The notes under the pieces: generated by a model
Seen by the model: the letters and a program-made list of their open reading frames with translations, nothing else
Database searches by the model: none
What the model was told of the DNA's origin: nothing
From: Streptomyces hyaluromycini
GTDB taxonomy: Bacteria; Actinomycetota; Actinomycetes; Streptomycetales; Streptomycetaceae
Assembly: GCF_002217755.1 (NCBI RefSeq)
Contig: NZ_BCFL01000039.1
Span: 1 to 64,000, forward strand
Length of the DNA: 64,000 nt
Reading direction: 5' to 3'
Part shown: positions 45,334 to 53,801 of the stretch, piece by piece
How the letters are laid out: every line of letters begins with the position of its first letter
Numbering within the stretch: the stretch's first letter is position 1
Position numbers and translations under genes: made by a program

Positions 45334-46065
45334 ATGAAGCACCGGAAGGTCGGCTCCGTGATGACCACCGAGGTCGTCCGTGCCGAGCGGGGCACCCCGT
45401 TCAAGGAGGTGGCCCGCCTGCTCGGCGAACGCCACATCAGCGGAGTGCCTGTGGTCGACGGGAACGACAGGGTCGTCGGGGTCGTCTCCGAGACGGATCT
45501 GGTGTTCCGTCAGGCCGAGGTCCCTGACCCCTCCCTGCCCGCGAGGCGTCACCTGCTCGCGGGCCTGACGCCGGGGGGCCGCCGACGGGCCGCCAAGGCC
45601 AGGGCGCTCGCCGCGAACCGGCTGATGAGCGCGCCGCCGGTCACCGTCCACGCCGACGACACCGTCGTCGCGGCGGCCCGGACCATGACGGAGCATCACG
45701 TGGAGCGGCTGCCGGTCGTCGACGAGGAGGACCGGCTCGTCGGCATCGTCACCCGTGGCGACCTGCTCAAGGTCTACCTGCGGCCGGACGCGGAGATCCG
45801 CGAAGAGGTGACCGAGGAGGTGCTGGTGCGCGGACTGTGGGTGCCGAGGGGCAGCGTCCACGTCTCCGTGACCGAGGCCGTCGTCACGCTCTCCGGGCAG
45901 CTGGAACGCAGGAGCGACACGGAGATCGCCGTCTCCATGACAGGCCGGGTCGACGGTGTCGTCGCGGTCGTCGACAAGCTGACCTACCGGCTGGACGACT
46001 CCCAGGTGCAGCCCGACGAACAGGCGTACCACGGCGTGACCGAGGGCTGGCTGCGTCGGCTGTGA
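45334..46065 (+). CDS. CBS-CBS-BON domain protein
   Basis: A 243-residue protein. CBS 1 (about residues 6-60; VGSVMTTEVVRAERGTPFKE, ISGVPVVDGNDRVVGVVSETD) and CBS 2 (about 95-150; MSAPPVTVHADDTV, RLPVVDEEDRLVGIVTRGDLL) form a nucleotide-binding Bateman module. A BON domain (about 160-225; VTEAVVTLSGQLERRSDTEIA, VDGVVAVVDKLTYRLDD) follows. CBS proteins such as Rv2626c (Hrp1) are among the strongest hypoxia-induced genes in mycobacteria. GGAGGAGG precedes the ATG and a perfect box lies upstream. Confidence 0.88.
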   Translation: MKHRKVGSVMTTEVVRAERGTPFKEVARLLGERHISGVPVVDGNDRVVGVVSETDLVFRQAEVPDPSLPARRHLLAGLTPGGRRRAAKARALAANRLMSAPPVTVHADDTVVAAARTMTEHHVERLPVVDEEDRLVGIVTRGDLLKVYLRPDAEIREEVTEEVLVRGLWVPRGSVHVSVTEAVVTLSGQLERRSDTEIAVSMTGRVDGVVAVVDKLTYRLDDSQVQPDEQAYHGVTEGWLRRL

Positions 46066-46145
46066 CGGCCGCACGCATCAGCACGGCCGTACGGCGCCCT
46101 CGTGACCGTACGGCCGCGGCGCCGGCACACCCGGACCGGAACGCG

Positions 46146-46159
46146 GGGCCGGAAGGCCC
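46146..46159. promoter_or_regulatory. Dormancy-type box before the second nitroreductase
   Basis: GGGCCGGAAGGCCC, perfect 5-4-5 inverted repeat, 64 bp before the nitroreductase ATG and 80 bp after the CBS-BON stop. Confidence 0.5.
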
Positions 46160-46223
46160 GTGCGGCGGGGGAGCCGGGCCGGGGAGGCTGGTGACGGAAG
46201 ATTCCCGAAAGGCGGTGTCGACC

Positions 46224-47228
46224 ATGACCACGGCGTACCGGATCCCGTACCGGAACCCCGGCCACGCGGCTCTCCATCTGGCCCGGGCCGCCTCCCTGGC
46301 GCCCTCGCCGCACAACGTCCAGCCCTGGCTCTTCGCAGAGGTGGGGCACGATCGGGGCTTCGAGGTGCACGCCGACACCGGACGGCGGCTGCTGCTGACC
46401 GACCCGGGTGGCAGGGAGGCCACCATCGCCGGTGGGGCCGCGCTGTTCAACGCGCGGACAGCCGTACGGCAACTCGGTTTCCGGGCCGTCGTGGACGTGT
46501 TGCCGGTACCCCGCCGGCCGGATTTCCTCGCCCGCGTGGGCTTCGGCGCGCACGCTCCGGTCACCCGCCCCGAGGCGCGGATGGCGTGGGCGATCGGGCA
46601 CCGGCGCACCCACCGCGGGCGGTTCGCGCCGGGGAGGCTGTCCGAGAGCCTGCTCGACGACCTGTCCGTTCAGGCCCGGGCCGAGGGCGCCGAACTCCAA
46701 CCGGTGCACGACGCGGACCGGTTGGAGCTGCTCGCGGAGCTGGTGCGCACCGCGGAGGACCGGCACCGCACGGACCACGGGCACGCCGCCGAGCTCGCGC
46801 GCTGCGTCGGGCCGTGGGGACTGCCCGCCGAGGCCTGCCTCGGCCATCCAGATCTGACGGTGCTGGCCGGCCGCGACTACCTCGGCCTGGCTCACCGGTA
46901 CACCGTGCCCGTCCGCAGCCGCCGCGTGGGGACAGGCACCGTTTTTGTGCTCTCCACCCCGGGCGACGGCCGCGCGGACTGGCTGCGGGCCGGTCAGGCG
47001 CTCCAGCGCGTCCTGCTGTACGCCGCCGCCCGGGACGTCGTGGCGGCCTTCCACACCCAGCCCCTCGAACTGCCCGCCCTGCGCGCCGAGGTGCGGACGT
47101 GGTTCACCCCCGGCCGGTTCCCGCAGATGCTGCTGCGGCTCGGTCACGCGGCACCCACCCCGCGCCTGCCCCGGCGCCCGCTCGACGGGCTGCTCGGGCA
47201 CGAGAGCGCGCCGGCATCCGGTCGTTGA
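46224..47228 (+). CDS. Acg family nitroreductase-like protein (second copy)
   Basis: A 334-residue relative of the 31912 protein. The signature AASLAPSPHNVQPWLF is near residue 24. The second-domain motif reads IGHRRTHRGRFAPG, and DWLRAGQALQRVLLYAAARDV lies near the end. The two copies differ enough to have separated long ago. GAAAGGCGG precedes ATG 46224; a frame open from 45837 is only an extension. The 3' end abuts a broken hydrogenase protease gene on the other strand. Confidence 0.85.
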   Translation: MTTAYRIPYRNPGHAALHLARAASLAPSPHNVQPWLFAEVGHDRGFEVHADTGRRLLLTDPGGREATIAGGAALFNARTAVRQLGFRAVVDVLPVPRRPDFLARVGFGAHAPVTRPEARMAWAIGHRRTHRGRFAPGRLSESLLDDLSVQARAEGAELQPVHDADRLELLAELVRTAEDRHRTDHGHAAELARCVGPWGLPAEACLGHPDLTVLAGRDYLGLAHRYTVPVRSRRVGTGTVFVLSTPGDGRADWLRAGQALQRVLLYAAARDVVAAFHTQPLELPALRAEVRTWFTPGRFPQMLLRLGHAAPTPRLPRRPLDGLLGHESAPASGR

Positions 47229-47249
47229 CACAGGGCGGGCCGGCCCGGC

Positions 47250-47476
47250 CGCCGGTGCACCCGTCCGGGTGAGCCAGGGTGGGCGTGGGCGGCGTCCACC
47301 ACCACGGCGAGACCGGCGCCCTCCCAGAGCGCGATCAGCCGCCCGGGACCGCCGTCGCTGGTGGCGAGCTCGGTACCGGGCGGCAGCGGCTGCTCACCGG
47401 CCCGCGCTCGCAGCCGGGCGACGACGGCCCAGCCCACGCCGTCGTCGTGCCGGAACTCGTTCCCGACGCCGACCAC
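47250..47476 (-). pseudogene. Truncated hydrogenase maturation protease
   Basis: Starts VVGVGNEFRHDDGVGWAVV, the nickel-binding N-terminus of HycI/HyaD-type proteases, and continues GRLIALWEGAGLAVVVDAAH as in the family. After about 75 codons homology stops and the frame runs into the nitroreductase 3' end on the other strand. Full proteases are about 150-170 residues. No hydrogenase gene is in the window. A box (47539) lies 63 bp upstream, so the promoter has survived the gene. Confidence 0.7.
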
Positions 47477-47538
47477 GGTGAGCCGCGTACGCTCTCCTCA
47501 CGGTCCCCGGAGTCCGGTGCGCCGCGAGGACCGCACAG

Positions 47539-47552
47539 GGGCCGAACGACCC
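47539..47552. promoter_or_regulatory. Dormancy-type box before the protease remnant
   Basis: GGGCCGAACGACCC, 13 of 14 matches to the consensus, between two leftward pseudogenes. Confidence 0.5.
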
Positions 47553-47615
47553 GTCCGAAGGGCCGGTGAGCTCCGCCCGGCACGGTCGGCCCTCGGCCGT
47601 GAGGCTTCCGCAGAG

Positions 47616-47823
47616 TCAGGTTGCGGGTGCCAGGTCGGTGGTGGTCAGGGGGATACCCCGGCGCAGGCGAGTGCCGCCCGCCGGGGGCTGCTGACGGCGA
47701 AGGCGCCGGGTTTCCCGGCATGACGGCGCAGGTCGGCAGGCCGCTGCCGCGGGTGACGGCCGGGCCGATGCCACGGTCGTTGTCGGTGACCTCCAGCAGC
47801 AGATCCCCCGTCGGCCCGGACAA
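47616..47823 (-). pseudogene. Remnant of a second DevS-like histidine kinase
   Basis: Three overlapping leftward frames together spell the end of a GHKL domain: LLLEVTDNDRGIGPAVTRGSGL, then DLRRHAGKPGAFAVSS, then GGTRLRRGIPLTTTDLAPAT. Each aligns in order with the C-terminus of the intact kinase at 29552 (LLLEVTDNGRGLDPAVTRSSGL ... GGTHLRWRIPLSTADSARTS). At least two frameshifts and complete loss of the N-terminal three quarters make it non-functional. Confidence 0.75.
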
Positions 47824-47837
47824 AGACGGTGAAGGCC

Positions 47838-48112
47838 GAGGCGGAACGGCTCACGGGCGCCGTCGGCCGCGGAGACCTCCTCCGGGTCTTCCTGGGCCGG
47901 GACGAAGCCATCCGCGAGGAGATCGCCCGGGAGGTGCTGGGACACACGCTGGGCCTCGCACCCTCGGACGTGGGTGCCGAGGTACGCGGGGGCGGGTGAC
48001 CCCCAAGGGAACCGCCGAGGCGAACAGCCTGATCCCGGTCATCGAGCGGTCGGCCGGGAACGTCGACGGCGTGGTCTCGCTCGCCAACCCACGTCGGGTA
48101 CCGGACCGGCGC
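47838..48112 (+). pseudogene. Remnant of a second CBS-BON protein
   Basis: RLTGAVGRGDLLRVFLGRDE and IREEIAREVLGHTLGLAPSDV align with the end of CBS 2 and the linker of the intact 45334 protein. After a frameshift VTPKGTAEANSLIPVIERS and VDGVVSLANP align with the BON domain. The N-terminal CBS part is absent. It directly abuts the kinase remnant, facing away from it. Confidence 0.7.
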
Positions 48113-48157
48113 CGCCCGCAGGTCCCTCCCCGGGGCCTGAGCGGCACGTCCGAGGAC

Positions 48158-48171
48158 GGGCCGGACGTTCC
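48158..48171. promoter_or_regulatory. Dormancy-type box before the phosphofructokinase
   Basis: GGGCCGGACGTTCC, 12 of 14 matches to GGGCCGAACGTCCC, 102 bp before the pfk ATG. Confidence 0.45.
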
Positions 48172-48273
48172 CCGGCACCCGGCCCCGGAGCGAGTCGCCG
48201 ACAAGAGCGCCGTCGCTCAGAATGGATCTCACGGTCGACAAAGAGCCTCACCCATGCACAGGGGGAGGAAACC

Positions 48274-49299
48274 ATGAAGGTAGGAGTGCTGACCGGGGGC
48301 GGGGACTGTCCCGGTCTCAACGCCGTGATCCGCAGCGTCGTCCGCAAGGGCGTCCAGGAGTACGGGTTCGAGTTCGCCGGTCTTCGGGACGGCTGGCTCG
48401 GCGCGCTCCGGGGCGATGTGGTGCCGCTGGGCATCCCGGACGTGCGGGGCATCCTGCCCCGTGGCGGAACCATCCTCGGGTCGTCGCGCACCAATCCGTT
48501 CAAGCACGAGGACGGCGTGCGCCGCATCCAGGACACCCTCGCCGCGCACGGCATCGACGCCCTCGTCGCGATCGGCGGCGAGGACACGCTCGGCGCGGCG
48601 GCCGAGCTGAGCCGTCAGGGCATCCCGATCGTCGGCGTGCCGAAGACGATCGACAACGACGTACCCGGCACCGACTACACGTTCGGTTTCGACACGGCCG
48701 TGGGCATCGCGACCGAGGCCATCGACCGCCTGCACACCACCGCCGAGTCGCACATGCGCACCCTGGTGGTGGAGGTGATGGGGCGGCACTCCGGATGGAT
48801 CGCCCTGCACTCCGGCGTCGCGGGCGGTGCCAACGTGATCCTCATCCCGGAACGGCCGTTCGACATCGATCAGGTGTGCGCCTGGGTGAAGAGCCGCTTC
48901 GAGTTCCACTACGCGCCGATCGTCGTCACCGCCGAGGGGGCCGTGCCCAAGGAGGGGCAGATGGTCCTCAAGGACCGGTCGCTGGACGAGTACGGCCATG
49001 TACGGCTGTCCGGGATCGGCGAGTGGCTGGCCACGGAGATATCGCAGCGCACCGACACGGACGCCCGTACGACGGTGCTCGGTCACGTCCAGCGTGGCGG
49101 CACGCCGAGTGCCTTCGACCGGTGGCTGGCCACGCGCTTCGGACTGCACGCCGTCGACGCGGTCAGGGACGGTGACTTCGGGACCATGGTCGCGCTGAGC
49201 GGTACCCGGATCGTACGGGTTCCGATCCCCGGCGCCGAGACGAAGACCAAGATGGTCGATCCGTCGCTGTACGACGAGTTCGGGGTGTTCTTCGGCTGA
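48274..49299 (+). CDS. pfkA: 6-phosphofructokinase with pyrophosphate-type active site
   Basis: A 341-residue phosphofructokinase. GVLTGGGDCPGLNAVIRSV opens the fold; other motifs are ILPRGGTILGSSRTNPF, PKTIDNDVPGTDYTFGFDTA, VMGRHSGWIALHSG and VLGHVQRGGTPSAFDR. In the E. coli numbering, which aligns without gaps here, position 104 is Asp (in GGEDTLG) and position 124 is Lys (in PKTIDND). ATP-dependent enzymes have Gly at both; Asp/Lys is the pyrophosphate-dependent pattern. It would phosphorylate fructose-6-phosphate without spending ATP and may be reversible. GGGGGAGG precedes the ATG; an aldolase remnant lies nearby. Confidence 0.88.
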   Translation: MKVGVLTGGGDCPGLNAVIRSVVRKGVQEYGFEFAGLRDGWLGALRGDVVPLGIPDVRGILPRGGTILGSSRTNPFKHEDGVRRIQDTLAAHGIDALVAIGGEDTLGAAAELSRQGIPIVGVPKTIDNDVPGTDYTFGFDTAVGIATEAIDRLHTTAESHMRTLVVEVMGRHSGWIALHSGVAGGANVILIPERPFDIDQVCAWVKSRFEFHYAPIVVTAEGAVPKEGQMVLKDRSLDEYGHVRLSGIGEWLATEISQRTDTDARTTVLGHVQRGGTPSAFDRWLATRFGLHAVDAVRDGDFGTMVALSGTRIVRVPIPGAETKTKMVDPSLYDEFGVFFG

Positions 49300-49341
49300 C
49301 GTCCGAGGAGTTCGGAGATCGGTCCGAGGGGTCCGTGGGCG

Positions 49342-50232
49342 TCAGCCGTCGTACGGTACGACCGTCACCGGGCAGTCGGCGTGGTGGAGTACGGCGTGCG
49401 TGACCGGTCCCAGCCGGCCCTCGCTGCCGTCCCGGCCGGCACCGCGGCCCACCACCAGCAGGTCGGCTCCGCGGGACGTGTTCAGGAGCGCCTCCGCGGG
49501 ATGGAGCAGGACGACATCGGTGCGGACCGTCACCTCCGGGTACTTCTCCTGCCGGGTGCGCAGGGCGTCGGACAGCCGCAGGACCTCCTGGTCCTCCCAG
49601 GTGGCACGGTCCTCCTCGGTGACGAACAGCGTCCGGGGCGACACTGCCTCGGCGGGAAAGGCCCATGCCCCCACCACCCGCAGAACCGCACTTCGCGTCC
49701 GGGCCGCCCCGAACGCGAAGTCCGCCACCTCGTCGACCGGGCGATGTGCGTCGAAACCCACCACCACCTGAGGGACGGCGCCCGCCGAGCGCGTGCCGTT
49801 CCCGAAGCTGCCGAGCCGCCGTCCGGGCACCACGGTGACGGGGCAGCCGGCCGCAGCAGCCGCCCGAAGGGCCACCGAGCCGACCGCGAGGCCGTCGAAG
49901 CCGCCCGAACCCCGTGCCCCGACCACGAGCAGTCCGGCATCGTGCGCCGCGGACAGGAGAGCCTCGGCCGGGGCTTCGGGGCTCTGCTCGCCGCGCACCC
50001 GCAGATCCGGGTGGCGGGCACCGAGGTCGGCGACCACGCCCTGGACGATGCGCTCGCCCACGCGGCGCATCGTTTCCCCGGCCTGGTGCGAGACCGCGTC
50101 GCCGGGAAGCGGTGGAGCCGCGTGCACGAGACGCAGGGTAACGCCTCGCAGCACTGCTTCCCGCGCCGCCCACTCGGCCGCGGCGAGGCTGTTCTCGGAT
50201 CCGTCGACGCCCGCCAGCACGGGGTGGCTCAT
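49342..50232 (-). CDS. Tandem-domain universal stress protein
   Basis: A 296-residue protein with two Usp domains. Domain 1 opens [20 protein letters not shown] and has the complete nucleotide motif [20 protein letters not shown]. Domain 2 opens [22 protein letters not shown] and ends [41 protein letters not shown] precedes ATG 50232. Two boxes lie 84-116 bp upstream. It converges with pfkA. Confidence 0.9.
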   Translation of the reverse strand: MSHPVLAGVDGSENSLAAAEWAAREAVLRGVTLRLVHAAPPLPGDAVSHQAGETMRRVGERIVQGVVADLGARHPDLRVRGEQSPEAPAEALLSAAHDAGLLVVGARGSGGFDGLAVGSVALRAAAAAGCPVTVVPGRRLGSFGNGTRSAGAVPQVVVGFDAHRPVDEVADFAFGAARTRSAVLRVVGAWAFPAEAVSPRTLFVTEEDRATWEDQEVLRLSDALRTRQEKYPEVTVRTDVVLLHPAEALLNTSRGADLLVVGRGAGRDGSEGRLGPVTHAVLHHADCPVTVVPYDG

Positions 50233-50315
50233 CGTGTCCTCCTTCGCCCGCCGGGGCCCGTTCACGCGTTCCTCCACTGTGTTCCACGGCGAGGCCCTCG
50301 AAAGTCCCGGCAGGC

Positions 50316-50348
50316 GAGACGTTCGCCCGCTCGTGGGCCGTTCGGCCT
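50316..50348. promoter_or_regulatory. Two adjacent dormancy-type boxes
   Basis: GAGACGTTCGCCCG (50316-50329, weak) and GGGCCGTTCGGCCT (50335-50348, strong), centres 19 bp apart, so on the same face of the helix. They precede the leftward Usp gene by 84 and 103 bp and could also serve the rightward aldolase remnant. Confidence 0.6.
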
Positions 50349-50505
50349 CGACGCGGGACCCGACCGGCCCTGCCGGGCGCGCCGCCCGCGCGGATGATGG
50401 ACAGGGAACCCGCGACACGGCCGCACGGACTGTGGCACGTCCTGCCGCCCCGCATGTGTGCGGCCGCCTCCATCGGCATTTCGCAGGACAGGAGAGGCGG
50501 AGACC

Positions 50506-50935
50506 ATGACCGACATCCAGGAGTTGCTGGGCAACGAGGCCAAGGAGCTGCTGACCCACTCCGCCCAGGGGATACCGAGGGAGGATCTGGTACTGCCCGG
50601 GGCCCCGACTTCGTCGACCGGGTCGTGTCCGGGACCGACCGGTCCCCCCGGGTGTTGTGCAACCTGCAGTCACTCTTCGACCACGGCCGGCTGGCCGGCA
50701 CCGGATACCTGTCGATCCTGCCGGCCGACCAGGGAATCGAGCACTCCGCGGCACCGTCAGCCCGCCGACAGCCGGACCTGCGGACGCGCTGCCATGGGAG
50801 AAGGGTGCCGGGGCGGACATGATGACCGACGCCGTGGGACTCGGCAAGCGCTGTAGATGTTTTGGGTCACCCCGAGAGTCTTCGCCGGCCGGGGCGGCGT
50901 ACGGACCGACGAGGCCGGGACCGTCACGGGTGACC
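50506..50935 (+). pseudogene. Class I fructose-bisphosphate aldolase remnant
   Basis: Begins [20 protein letters not shown] with a GGAGAGGCGGAG site. A frameshift in a GGGGCCCC run near 50600 moves the reading to [18 protein letters not shown], then [20 protein letters not shown] and ADQGIEHSA, typical of bacterial class I aldolases. Most of the barrel is then missing; a last trace is DAVGLGKRC-CFGSP near 50830. The active-site lysine region is absent. Together with the neighbouring pfk it was probably a glycolytic pair. A further frame at 50857-51072 (AGTVTGDLTVRTTWDGKEAD) was not recognised. Confidence 0.7.
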
Positions 50936-51199
50936 TGACCGTGCGCACCACGTGGGACGGCAAGGAGGCCGACGCGACGGTCCGGTGCACCCGCACCTCG
51001 GAGATCGCCGGCTGGTTCCGGGCGCGGTGGAGTGCTGCCTGCGCCCCCACAGCGGGAGGCAGCCGTGGGTGACGTGGTCGGGAATTCTCCGGCTGCGTCT
51101 GCCGGCAGAGTGGGGGAGGATGGCCGCTGAGGGGGAGCGACCACGCGGCCGGGGTCCGCAGACCCTGCCCTCGACACTGTTGAGTGAAGTGGTGTTGAC

Positions 51200-52714
51200 A
51201 TGCCGGAACCATCACAGAGCCCTGCCTGGCGGCGGATCCCCGCGGACGTGGCCGGCGCGGCCGTCACGGTGGCACGGGTCGCGGGGCACGCAGCTCTTCA
51301 CCCGAAGTCCACGATCGAGCGCGCACGCCAGCTGCCGGACATCGTGCCCGAGCTGGGCCGGGCAGTGAAGCCGATCCTGACCGGGCGCGTGGACGACTGG
51401 CGTGGCGAGTACGCCTACACACTCGGTGAGCAGGCGTTCGTCTACGGGTTTCCGTACATCTACAACGCCAAGCTGAGGCACGACTGGGTGACGCAACCGC
51501 GGAGCCCCTCGACGGTTCCGTACGCGCCCGTCAACCATTTCTGGCACGCCGAGCAGCTGCTGGACGCGACCTACCGCGACGGCGGATGCCCCAACAACGA
51601 CACCCTCTATTCGACGGCCTGGGTGAACCTCGGCAGCGAGCCGGTCGTCCTCTCCCACCCCGACATGGGTGACCGGTACTTCACCTTCGAGCTGGTGGGG
51701 ATCACCTCCGACAACTTCGACTACGTCGGTCAGCGCACCACCGGCTCCGGCGCGGGCAGCTTCGCCCTCGTCGGCCCGGAATGGCAGGGAAGCCTTCCCG
51801 CCGGGGTGCGTCGCCTGAAGAAGGCCCCCAGCCCCTGGGTCCTCGTCCTGGGCCGCACCCTCGTCAGCGGCACCGACGACGTGCCACGCGTTCGGGAACT
51901 CCAGGAACAGTACCGGCTCACCCCGCTCAGCCTGTTCGGCAAGCCGGGCGCGAAGGTCCCCGAGAGCCGCGACGTCCTGACGCCGATCCTGGCGGAGGAG
52001 GATCCCCTGGGGCCGTGGAAGACCCTGAACGCGATGCTGGCCGAGAACCCTCCGCCGTCCCATCACCACGTTCTTCTTCAGCAGTTCGCCCAGATCGGTG
52101 TGGGCCCCGGCCTTGACGTCGAGGCCCAGCCGGACGCGGTGAGACGAAGCCTGGCCCGGGCCGCCGCCGTCGGCGTGCCCCTGCTCAGACAGCAGATCCT
52201 CAGCGGCGACTGGGCCCACCTCGTCCACGGCTGGCGCTACCCTCCGCCGCAGATGGGACGCTTCGGCGACGACTTCCTCAAACGCGCCGCCGACCAGTCG
52301 CTCATCGGCATCACCGCCAACGACCCGGCCGAAGCCGTCTACCTGCTCAACTTCGACGACGCGGACGGCAACAAGCTTGCCTCCGAAGGCCGGTACGAAC
52401 TTCACTTCCCCGGCGACGCCCTGCCACCGGTCGACGCGTTCTGGTCGCTGACCGTCTACGGCGAGGACATGAACCTCGTCCCCAACCCGGCCGAGCGCTA
52501 CTCGGTGGGCGACCGCACCGCCGGCCTGCGGTGCGACGAGGACGGCGGACTGACCATCCACCTGCAGAGTGAGCCGCCCGACCAGGAAAGGGAAGCCAAC
52601 TGGCTGCCCACCGCGAAGAAAGGCACCTGGTTCGTGGCACTTCGCATGTACCGGCCCCGCCCGGAGGTGGTCGACGCGACCTGGGAGTGTCCTCCTCTGA
52701 CCCGCGTCGCGTGA
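51200..52714 (+). CDS. DUF1254/DUF1214 domain protein
   Basis: A 504-residue protein. An N-terminal hydrophobic-leaning segment is followed by the DUF1254 domain (about residues 70-200; EQAFVYGFPYIYNAKLRHDW, GGCPNNDTLYSTAWVNLGSE, DRYFTFELVG). A helical linker and the C-terminal DUF1214 domain (about 385-495; YELHFPGDALPPVDAFWSLTVYGED, NWLPTAKKGTWFVALRMYRP) complete it. Family proteins are envelope- or cytoplasm-located and of unknown activity, possibly sugar- or lipid-related. The ribosome site is weak. No dormancy box is visible upstream. Confidence 0.85.
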   Translation: MPEPSQSPAWRRIPADVAGAAVTVARVAGHAALHPKSTIERARQLPDIVPELGRAVKPILTGRVDDWRGEYAYTLGEQAFVYGFPYIYNAKLRHDWVTQPRSPSTVPYAPVNHFWHAEQLLDATYRDGGCPNNDTLYSTAWVNLGSEPVVLSHPDMGDRYFTFELVGITSDNFDYVGQRTTGSGAGSFALVGPEWQGSLPAGVRRLKKAPSPWVLVLGRTLVSGTDDVPRVRELQEQYRLTPLSLFGKPGAKVPESRDVLTPILAEEDPLGPWKTLNAMLAENPPPSHHHVLLQQFAQIGVGPGLDVEAQPDAVRRSLARAAAVGVPLLRQQILSGDWAHLVHGWRYPPPQMGRFGDDFLKRAADQSLIGITANDPAEAVYLLNFDDADGNKLASEGRYELHFPGDALPPVDAFWSLTVYGEDMNLVPNPAERYSVGDRTAGLRCDEDGGLTIHLQSEPPDQEREANWLPTAKKGTWFVALRMYRPRPEVVDATWECPPLTRVA

Positions 52715-52769
52715 CGTTCCATCACGTCGGCAGAGCGGTCGCCGATCCGCCGCCCGCACAGGGAGGCCG

Positions 52770-53070
52770 CCCGGCCCGGACCGACCTCGCGCTGCGTGCC
52801 GCCGGGTACGGCATGGCCTCCTGGGCCGTCGACGGCATGGACGTCCTCGCCGCAGGTGATCAAGGATTCGATCAAGCGGATCGTTCCGACGCCGACTTCA
52901 CCTTCGTCCGGCCGGACGACAGGTTCCAGGACGTGCTCGAACTCGGCTGCCTCGACTTCCTCGGCCTGGTGGAGCTGCTGCCCGAGCACGGTGTCACCCC
53001 TGGCGCGGCGCGACTTCGACGCTCCCGAGGCGGTGCCGCAGTCGAGAGCGGCCAGGGAACGACGAAGGCA
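52770..53070 (+). pseudogene. Fused remnants of an E1-alpha and an acyl carrier protein
   Basis: RTDLALRAAGYGMASWAVDGMDVLA matches the TPP-binding region of pyruvate/acetoin dehydrogenase E1-alpha (AAxYGMPGxxVDGxDVLA). It runs directly into GTG-IKDSIKRIVP, then in another frame DADFTFVRPDDRFQDVLELG and LDFLGLVELL, and in a third DFDAPEAV. Together these spell an acyl-carrier-like protein with at least two frameshifts; the attachment serine of DSLDFL is replaced by Cys (LGCLDFL). Neither gene can be functional. Confidence 0.6.
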
Positions 53071-53191
53071 CACGTGGCGCCGGCACCACGGAGTTCAGCA
53101 GCGGCCGAACCGTGCGCCGCCACCCGGCCGACATGAAGTTGACCGAGATCGGACCACTGGATGGCTGCCCTGAGCCCAGGCGGACGCGGAC

Positions 53192-53350
53192 TCAGGAACC
53201 GGAAGGAGAGGGCCGGGCGTCATCCCTCCGCCATGCCAGGTTCCCGGCGACCGCGGCCACGCCGTCCACGCCTCGGCACAGCTGCTCGACGACGGGAACC
53301 TGACTCCGGTACCGGAGGCTCGGCCGGACCGCCGTGGTGACCCGTTCCGG
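53192..53350 (-). pseudogene. BON-domain remnant (CBS-BON copy 3)
   Basis: Leftward frame ending at 53192: RVTTAVRPSLRYRSQVPVVE, then CRGVDGVAAVAGNLAWRRDD. It aligns with the BON domain of CBS-BON proteins (ERRSxIPxVExLxRxVDGVVxVxxxLxxRxDD). No start or CBS domain is found. Confidence 0.6.
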
Positions 53351-53389
53351 GGAGCGGGTCCTGGTGAGGCGGGGGACCCGGAGGGAGTT

Positions 53390-53403
53390 GGGCCGAATGG
53401 CCC
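53390..53403. promoter_or_regulatory. Dormancy-type box before a small membrane protein
   Basis: GGGCCGAATGGCCC, arms perfect except for one centre-adjacent base, 113 bp before GTG 53517. Confidence 0.6.
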
Positions 53404-53516
53404 CCGGGCCGGGGACGGTCCGCGCCGTCGGCCGGACCGCTCGGCTCAAGCGCCCCCGGTGGCGACGGAGTTGGCTGTGAGTGAGGGGAAGGACCCCGAA
53501 AGGGAGGGCGAGGACA

Positions 53517-53726
53517 GTGGGTACGAGCCTCACGACGGAGTTCTGGGAGCGCTTCTCGGTCCTGCTGGTGGTGGCGCTGGCCGTGACGGCGATCCTCACC
53601 GCGGTCTTCACCGCGCTGTTCGACGCGCTCACCGCCCGGCTGCGCGGCCGTCCGCCGCACCGCACCGCACCACGGATCCCGCATCCGCGGGTGCCGGCCG
53701 ACCGGAGGACCCCCGCACACCTCTGA
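53517..53726 (+). CDS. Small single-helix membrane protein
   Basis: A 69-residue protein: short polar start (TSLTTEFWERF), one membrane helix of about 24 residues (VLLVVALAVTAILTAVFTALFDAL), then a very basic Arg/Pro/His tail. GAGGGCGAGG precedes the GTG, a box lies 113 bp upstream and a 20-bp terminator follows at once. It is a complete transcription unit, so I consider it real. Function unknown; an Arg-rich tail suggests contact with nucleic acid or acidic partners. Confidence 0.65.
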   Translation: MGTSLTTEFWERFSVLLVVALAVTAILTAVFTALFDALTARLRGRPPHRTAPRIPHPRVPADRRTPAHL

Positions 53727-53735
53727 TCTGAACCC

Positions 53736-53782
53736 GAAGGGTCCGCTGCCGCCCGCACGGAACGGGCGGCAGCGGACCCTTC
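53736..53782. terminator. 20-bp perfect-stem terminator
   Basis: A perfect 20-bp stem (GAAGGGTCCGCTGCCGCCCG at 53736-53755, complement at 53763-53782) with a seven-base loop, 10 bp after the small membrane protein stop. The longest perfect hairpin seen in the window. Confidence 0.92.
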
Positions 53783-53801
53783 AGCGCCGTGGGGGCGACG
53801 G

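Noticed and set aside
50857-51072. A 71-codon frame (TVTGDLTVRTTWDGKEAD)
   Set aside because: It looks partly protein-like but no family or start is supported; left as part of the aldolase-remnant neighbourhood.
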